Positions 55,656 through 62,000 of a stretch of 62,000 bases of DNA are shown here, one piece after another. The stretch is from contig CM043944.1 in NCBI GenBank assembly GCA_014529385.2, positions 67,141,395 through 67,203,394 of the forward strand, given 5' to 3'. Numbering within the stretch: the first letter of the stretch is position 1; every line of letters starts with the position of its first letter. This stretch comes from Adiantum capillus-veneris. Lineage: Eukaryota; Streptophyta; Polypodiopsida; Polypodiales; Pteridaceae. Both the position numbers and the translations under genes were made by a program. The notes under the pieces are model-generated. The model worked only from the letters and a program-made list of their open reading frames with translations, searched no databases and was not told the origin of the DNA.

Positions 55656-56561
55656 TGTTTGGCGGACGAAGCGGCGGTTTCTAGAGAAGGAGTCACATTT
55701 TTATGGGAAACCCTTGTAAATTCTTTTGTATGAGAGCATCTCTAAGCCGAGAACTTGTAAAAGAATTTATGATTATTTTTTTGGGAGCGTTGTATATTAG
55801 AGAGCCAGTTAGAAGTTTAGGAGCTTTTGGCCGGACAAGCCATTTGTAAAGACCTAAACTATAAAGGTCAAGTTTTGTAAGTTTGAACATTATCTTCTTT
55901 TATCACAAGTTGAAGAAGACAGCGTACGTTTGAGAGCTCTAACTTGCTCCAACTTGTAATCTTCGCTATTGTGGCTACAGTAATCCAAATTCAGATTCGT
56001 TTATTGCATTGTGTTCCTCTTACTTTCCTCTTCCATTCAAGTGTAATCATTAAGATTCGGTGTAGGTGTTTAACTACGAGTTTGAGACCTTAATTCGCTG
56101 TTTTGAGTGTTTAAACGCGTATTTTATGTTGTTTTGATTCTAAGAGAGGCTTCAGGGACCCTAAAACGACCCTTTGGAATCACCTGTTCACTGTTTTTGC
56201 TGACTTTGGGATGAACGATCGCGATCTTTGTACCTCTCCAGAATGCTGTGACAGTGATAGGATAGATTCTAAATAGTCCCCTGTAGCTCCCCTTCAAGTT
56301 TCGTGCAAATCCGACATGATTTGCATGGTAAACGGGCGTGATGACTGTAGAGCTGTGTAGAAGAACATAGGCCGATTACTTGGCTTTAGTGCATATGATT
56401 TGCTTGCAGAGTTAGTAGTCGCATCTCATCGAGTTCACTTCATTAGGAATGACACCCTAGTGAGTTTCCAGGCCTCATCTTGGTCGCTTCCCTTGTATTG
56501 ATATTTTATGTTGATGCGTGAGAGCTATGCTATGGACGTCCGTTGCAGCGACCCGCAAACA
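55656..56561 (+). repeat. Element F 3' LTR
   Basis: 906 bp, TGTTTGGCGGACGAAGCGG to CGACCCGCAAACA. It contains one GATCGCGATC motif at 56217. It directly follows the polypurine tract. Confidence 0.95.
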
Positions 56562-57148
56562 AGAACATTGTCTTTTTCTGTCTTGTAAAGAGTTACGGCC
56601 ATTAGGCAATATGGTTCACATTCCTTGATTAACCTGCAAGCTAGATCTTTTTGAAGCTCCTTGGGTGGAAACCCATTAACTAAGAAGTAAACAATCCTCT
56701 CACTCCACTCAGGCATTGATTCAACCATGAAAAGGAAAGTATCTGGTAGATCATCATCGACTCCTGTACGAGCTTCACCATTAGGTATGCGAGACAGATG
56801 ATCAACCATGACATGTTTGTTTCCGGGCCTTACAACAACTGTGAACCAAACTCAAGAAGAATTAGTAACCATCATGTAATTCGGTCTGTAAAACATGGTT
56901 TGTTTACCAGATATAGCAATGCTTGGTGGTCCACGTAGAACACAAACTTGGTGGCAAGAAGGTAATACCTAAATATCGTGACTGCATAAATCATACCCAA
57001 CCCTTATTGCTCAGTAGTGGTGTAGTTAATCTCGGCATCATTTAATTGCCGATTGGCAAAGCTAATGGGGTAGTCTAGGTTATGTTCTCCAGGTTGAGCT
57101 AGGAGACACCCAATAGCAAAGTTTAGACATATATATGCACATGAAAGA
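56562..57148 (-). pseudogene. Element D RNase H remnant
   Basis: 56525-56809 has MVDHLSRIPNGEARTGVDDD LPDTFLF, the post-RNase H segment before the integrase zinc region; the last codons are read into element F and do not belong. 56810-57148 is a heavily mutated RNase H with several stops. Confidence 0.7.
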
Positions 57149-57900
57149 TCACATCCCAGTTTGGCATTCGTAGATTGGAACACTTGCTAGAGCCTTTTTT
57201 AATAACTCATAAGCCTCGTCACAATCTTCGGTCCAAATAAACTCAATAAGAAGCTTGTACAAGGGACGAGCTATCTCGGCAAAGAACAATATAAACTGAC
57301 GATAATAGCCAACATGACCCATGAATCTCTGAGCTCCCTTATAGTTGGTGGGTGGAGGCAATTCTAAGATGACTCTGATTTTTCTCTCATCTGTGGAAAT
57401 CCCATTTTTGGACACTATATGCCCTAAAATAACCTCGTGTTTAACCCAGAACTGGCATTTGAAAGGGTTCAATGAGATGCGATATAATCTACATTTTTCA
57501 AACACCTTCCATAAACAAGACAAATACTTATCCCAAGAAGAATGAATACACGAGTCATCTAGGAAAGCCTCACAAAAATACCTTAAATACTCCTTAAATA
57601 CAATGTTTATCAATCGTTGGAATGTGGCAGGGGCATTGGTTAAGCCAAAGGCCATAACACGAAATGAAAACACTCCAAATTCCATTATGAAAGCCGTTTT
57701 AGCCTGATCTTCCAATGCAACCGTGATTTTATTGGAGCCAGAGTAACCATCTATAAAGTTGTAAGCCTCCTTGCCTACAACTCTCTCAAGCACATGTTTT
57801 GAAAATGGCAAGGGGTAATGGTCTCTTCTTGTGGCTGCATTAACCTTTTTAAGGTCAATGCACACTCTAAGTTTCCTATCCTTCTTTGGCACAATGATTA
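57149..57900 (-). pseudogene. Element D reverse transcriptase
   Basis: [54 protein letters not shown], the catalytic FLDD (usually Y(V/M)DD), and ILGHIVSKNGISTD. 248 codons without a stop. The upstream start of the RT (IVPK) is one frame break away. Confidence 0.85.
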
Positions 57901-58054
57901 TCGGAGAAACCGATTCTGAGTGCTCAATAGGGTTTATGAATCCACATTTTATAAGATTTTCAAGTTCCTCCTAAACAATCTTCGCATACTTAAGATTTAT
58001 TGGATAAGGATGTTGCTGGACTGGCTTAGCATTACTAATGATTGGAATTATGTG

Positions 58055-58783
58055 TTATACCACAGAAGGTGGAGCACCCTTCATATCATGATAAGTCCAA
58101 GCAAATATATCCCTAAATTCCTTAAGAAGCATTTTAAGTGCCTCTTCTTCAATTGGGGTGAGATCTTGAGCAATGAAGTCTGGTTTAGACTCCTCATCGG
58201 GTTCTAGTAATTCAATCTCCTTAACTACCACTTGGCCGTCATAGACACTGCTACTCCCATTGGTAGGCTTTCGTTGGGCTTTTTTGTATGCAACTTTACG
58301 CTCCCCCGTGGTGTAAGATTTGAAATTCTCAAGGGTGGGATAGAAGTCAGTAGGCTCTTGTTCTGACAAGGCCTTTTTCTTAATGTCGGCTGCCTTTTGT
58401 TGTTATGCCAGCTCTCTGTTTTATCATCTTTGAGCCATCCGACTTAGTTTCGGCTTTTCTGCAATCTCAATTTGGGCGATGTCATGGGGTTGTGGACTAC
58501 ACCACATTACATTTTGGAGGTGTTCATTCCAATTATCTACCAATTTTTGATGAGCATCACATGCCCCCACATAACAAAGCCATTCTGCAGTAGATCTTAC
58601 TTTGTTTATCTTGGCTCTCACATTCGCTTGATATCGTTGTCTTTTGTATGACCTTATTTTCTTGCTGAGGTTTTGGCTTGGGTTGATGTCTGAATCAAGC
58701 TCACTGGATAGTTCTTCACTTGTAGCCTCTTCCCTCTCGGATAAACTACCATAGGCTATTGTATTAGACCTTGCGTGTTTCAT
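58055..58783 (-). pseudogene. Element D protease-RT linker
   Basis: 58055-58369 carries TPIEEEALKMLLKEFRDIFA WTYHDMKG, the standard segment before RT. 58424-58783 is a Ser/Glu-rich then basic region (SEREEATSEELSSELDSDIN, KIRSYKRQRYQANVRAKINK). No canonical protease is visible upstream. Confidence 0.65.
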
Positions 58784-59683
58784 TTCTAGACTGGGTCATT
58801 GGTTGTTTCCTCAAACTTTGAATCAGTCTCTCCTTGAGATTCTGTTTCTGAGGTGTATTGGTCATTGGTCACTCTCAAATAGGTGTGCCTCTCTCTTGTC
58901 ATTGGAGGTTATATGCGCTACACTTAACATGTTTACTGGTAACGATTTGTGGCATCTCTTCCCCTCTCGTGTTACCCATGCTGTTCCTCTATTTCCCCAA
59001 GTATCTATAGTTACCGCTAGGTGTACCCAATCGACATTATCTGACTCCGTCATGCCAGGTAACACATCCATATAGGGAGAGTCCTGCTCAGTGTCTATCT
59101 CCTTCCTAAATACTTACCTGTCAAGAACCTGGTATTAGTTGGATGATATCAATAGAGGAATGAATCAACGCTCAAAATGGCAAAAGTTAAGGTCTAGATA
59201 CAAACCATATTAAGGCTAGATAGAGAATAAAGTGAAGAAAATGTACTACACTAGGTCTATACTAGCTTCACTATCTTTTAAAACTAAGTACACTAAAGTT
59301 ACTGACCATCTTCAGCATCAAGAGATTGAGTATGTCTACTCTTTAAAGCATGTCCCGAGCTGAGGACTCTTTCTTTTTGTTGGGGAGTTTGTAAGGTCTC
59401 TCCCTAATCCATAGACCAACCCGAGAACCATTAAGCCTAGAAACTAATTTAGAAAAGACAAGACCGACAAAGAAATCATACGGACAACGAGACTTTACTC
59501 CAGAATAAAAGACAAGGACATCTTCGGCAAGAAATTACGTCATCCCTATATTTTTTCCAGAAAGATTAAGATTATTTTTATACTTCTTCGTCACAAAACG
59601 CGTGGAAACTGATCTAGATTGAGAACTAGCAGAAAAAGGGACTAACTTGGTTGGAAGATAAAGCTAAGAGATGGAACTCGTAG
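58784..59683. other. Non-coding, no gene seen
   Basis: AT-rich. A minus-strand frame at 58862-59071 has no recognised domain. Probably the edge of element D or of a later insertion. Confidence 0.45.
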
Positions 59684-59795
59684 AAAAAATGGGGTCCAAT
59701 AGGCATTGAGAAGGAAAATGGGGTCCAATAGGAATTGAGAAGAAAATGGGGTCCAATAGGAATTGAGAAGGAAAATGGGGTCCAATAGGAATTTA
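59684..59795. repeat. 29-bp tandem repeat, four units
   Basis: Units with AAAATGGGGTCCAATAGGAA at about 28-29-bp spacing (GGGGTCC at 59691, 59720, 59748, 59777). Confidence 0.88.
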
Positions 59796-59978
59796 GAAGA
59801 ATTCAAATTGGAACAAAATTTTTTGATTGAAAAATTCAATTTGGAATAAAATTCTTGAATGAGTCAAAGTTTGCAACTTTCCACTCATTATCTCTCTAGC
59901 TTGCATTGAATGTGAGCCTAAACCCACTCCCCGTCTCTCTACAATCGTGAGATTTTTTTAGTATGTATTTGTGTCTCT

Positions 59979-60053
59979 ACCCCCCCCCCCCCCCCCCCCC
60001 CCCCAATATATACACTGTATTCTACCCACCCCTTTTCTATATAAGCACCCCCT
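59979..60053 (+). promoter_or_regulatory. Poly-C run and TATA-like box
   Basis: A C run of about 24 at 59980-60004 precedes CTATATAAGCACCCC at about 60038-60052, with a CT-rich leader after it. It could be an LTR promoter read to the right. No partner LTR lies in the window. Confidence 0.35.
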
Positions 60054-60330
60054 CTCCTTTGTAATTTAGGACACACACTTTTCTAAGCTAATTGCATACT
60101 TGCCATGCTCAAGATTATGCTTAAGTAAATCAAGGTTTCCATTAAACCTTGCTCTTGCCCTCTCCCTCTCTTGAAGGCCAAACCCTTGAGGGTTTTTGTG
60201 AAGAAGCTCTACTCTCATTCCTCTTCATCATAATCCCTCTCCCTCTTCTTTGAGCCTCACATCTCTTCAAGAAGGACTTCATCCCCACTTCCCTCTTGTT
60301 TTAGAGGAGGTAATTCTTGTAGGTTTAACG

Positions 60331-60465
60331 AACCTAAACCATGTGTTTTAATACTATGTTTAACTAACCTAAACCATGTGTTTTAATACTATGTTTAAGT
60401 AACCTAAACCATGTGTTTTAATACTATGTTTAAATAACCTAAACCACGTGTTTTAATACTAGGAA
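60331..60465. repeat. 35-bp tandem repeat, four units
   Basis: AACCTAAACCATGTGTTTTA begins units at 60331, 60366, 60401 and 60436. Confidence 0.92.
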
Positions 60466-60484
60466 GGTTTATGTGCATCATATA

Positions 60485-61160
60485 AGTCTAAGCTTTAATG
60501 GCAACCTTGCCTTTAGGGATAATATCTAATGGTATCCTTGCTTCATTAAGTTGAGACTTAATACTAGCTTTGCACTCTTAATGGTATCTTTGTCTCATTA
60601 GAGTCAAGCTTAATGATAATTTTCATATTAGGTGTAAGCTTTAGTGGCCACTTTGTAATTTAGGTTTTAAGCTTTAATGGTAACCTCGCAATTAGGATTA
60701 AGTACTAAGGGTATCTATGCATCATTAAGTTAAGCTTCAAGGGTAGATTTGCACTCTTAAGCTAAGTTTTAATGGTAACTTTGCACTTAGGTGTAAGCTT
60801 TAGTGACCACCTTGCATATTGGGTTTAAGCTTTAATGGTAACCTTGAAATTAGGGTTAAGTATTAAGGGTAGCTATGCATCGTTAAGTTAATCTTCAAAG
60901 GTAGATTTGCACTCTTAAGCTAAGCTTTAATGGTAACTTTGCACTTAGGGTAAGTTTTAAAAGACAAGCTTGCGAATTAGGGTTAAGCTTCCATGGTAAC
61001 CTTGTGTGATTAGGGTTAAGCTTTCATGGTAACCTTAAGTGATTAGGGTTAAGATTTCATGGTGAAGCATCAATGCTAACCTTATGTCATTATGGTAATC
61101 AAGTTTAGGGTTTTCATGTCTCTTTATGGTAGAATAATTTATGGTTATAATCCTTACTTC
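60485..61160. repeat. Irregular repeat field of AAGCTTTAATGGTAACCTTG
   Basis: About ten diverged copies of (T)AAGCTT(T/C)AATGGTAACCTTG, spaced roughly 45-170 bp, with GATTAGGGTTAAG between. No coding capacity. It may be the leader or LTR interior of an unidentified element. Confidence 0.75.
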
Positions 61161-61237
61161 CAAGCTTTAATGGAAAGCTTGAGGTATAGGAAACAAACCT
61201 CTTCTTATTCAAGCTTAAAGGAGAAGCTTAAACTCAT

Positions 61238-61339
61238 AGGATATACACCTCCTTGTCATAAACCTCAAGTTCTTGTTTATGGAAAACTAGGATATACACC
61301 TCCTTGTCATAGACCTCAAGTTCTTGTTTATGGAAAACT
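61238..61339. repeat. 51-bp tandem duplication
   Basis: Two units (61238-61288, 61289-61339) with AGGATATACACCTCCTTGTC. The unit is 17 codons long and in frame in a short plus ORF, probably by chance. Confidence 0.9.
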
Positions 61340-62000
61340 AGTTATGACCAAGCTTTAATGGAAAGCTTTAAATTCCCATCTTATCTCCAAAGCAAGCTCT
61401 AATGGAAATCTTGAAGACTCATAAATTATAGGAAGACCCTCTAGCTTCCTAAATGGAAAGCTAGGTACCATAAGAAAAGAGTAGTTGACCAAGCCTCGAT
61501 AGAAGTAGTTCAACTTTTGGTATTGAAGAGTATTTCTAAAGTTGTCACTTTCGAGTTTGCTTGCAAATAACGGGGATGGGGGAGATAGAGGATAACTTCA
61601 CGGGATTGATCCCCGTGTCGTTCGAACCAAAAACTCCACAAGCTTCTATGGAGATGCCCCATGGATGGCAAAGGATTGCAAAAACCTGGGAATTGAACAA
61701 AACGGGGATTGAACCTTGAAAGTTGGCATTTCTGAAGAGACGTTAACCATCAAATGCCTATGGAAAAAACCCGCTTGTATTCTCTAAAATAAACTTGGCT
61801 GGTAGATAATTAATGAAAGTAGGAATTAAGGTTGATAAATGAATGAACCCAGAAATTACCAACTAGGAGTTAAAAAGGAATCTCGAGAGGTGATAGGGAT
61901 AGCCCATTGCAAAACATAGATTTAACTAGGAGTTTTGAAGATTGTCTGAATGACCGGAAACCAAGATGGATCTTCTTGGGATCAAGTTGATTGAAAGGCC
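61340..62000. other. Non-coding end of window
   Basis: AT-rich, no gene or recognised element. Confidence 0.5.

Larger units (their letters stand above)
38117..56561 (+). mobile_element. Giant Ty3/gypsy retrotransposon F with two protease domains and a 3' ORF
   Basis: An 18,445-bp plus-strand element with LTRs 38117-39024 and 55656-56561, target duplication AGAAC (38112-38116 and 56562-56566), primer site TTGGCGCCGCTGCAGGGGA, and polypurine tract 55642-55655. Coding order: an unusual N-terminal gag-like ORF, gag with zinc knuckles, protease, long acidic linker, RT, RNase H, integrase, coil, second retropepsin, tail; then a 2.3-kb spacer and a coiled-coil ORF region. The primer site and extra ORF recall the Tat/Athila-Ogre side of Ty3/gypsy. 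Stops in most modules show an old copy. Confidence 0.93.
34033..58783 (-). mobile_element. Ty3/gypsy retrotransposon D, split by element F
   Basis: Minus strand. Pol pieces on both sides of F join at the F target duplication (AGAAC at 38112-38116 and 56562-56566): linker, RT and RNase H at 56562-58783, and integrase, coil, post-integrase protease and tail at 35430-38116. The polypurine tract matches that of F in 11 of its bases. The 5' LTR, gag and normal protease are not seen; the sequence beyond 58783 is non-coding, so D is truncated or interrupted there. D is a relative of F, not the same family, judged by protein differences throughout. Confidence 0.8.

Noticed and set aside
59979-60004. 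Poly-C run as an assembly gap filler
   Set aside because: Similar but shorter G/C runs occur at 2029 and 26742 inside elements and introns, so it is plausibly real, though its length is uncertain.

Overview
The window looks like nuclear DNA of a vascular land plant with a retrotransposon-rich genome. Evidence: GT-AG introns in an R3H/G-patch gene of the plant/fungal type, several Ty3/gypsy LTR retrotransposons (some with plant-type tRNA-iMet primer sites), a 5S-rRNA-derived segment of the kind carried by Cassandra elements, and plant telo-box motifs. A fern or similarly large genome would fit, but that is an inference. Nothing looks prokaryotic.

One host gene can be supported. It lies on the minus strand from about 31794 to 28 and encodes an R3H + G-patch nuclear protein (Sqs1/Pfa1-like). 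Seven downstream exons, with mostly phase-matched splice sites, lie within 28-4516. The N-terminal exon is at about 31543-31794. The intron between them is about 27 kb and holds nearly all the transposon material of the left half: a 5S-derived segment and gag fragment (about 5.9-6.6 kb), a solo LTR (7807-9281, TSD CTACT) and a three-level nest. In the nest, element A (9555-30350, minus, TSD AAGGC) contains element B (10676-25826, minus, TSD TCACG), which contains element C (17352-23902, plus, TSD GCCAC). B and C are related Ty3/gypsy elements with degraded gag-pro-RT-RNaseH-IN-chromodomain; A has gag and a chromodomain tail but no pol.

The right half is a second nest. Element D (minus, about 34033 to at least 58783) is split by element F (38117-56561, plus, 18.4 kb, TSD AGAAC, PBS TTGGCGCCG...). 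D and F are related Ty3/gypsy elements with an unusual layout. After the integrase they carry a coiled linker, a second complete-looking retropepsin domain, and a tail with a YKW(I/V)PK motif. F also has the normal protease before its RT, a very long protease-RT linker, an extra 3' coiled-coil ORF region (52280-55560), two copies of the same polypurine tract, and nine copies of a palindromic GATCGCGATC motif confined to its LTRs, leader and spacer. All pol genes in the window carry stops or frameshifts, so these are old, inactive copies. From 58.8 kb to the end there is no gene, only short tandem repeat families and a possible promoter.
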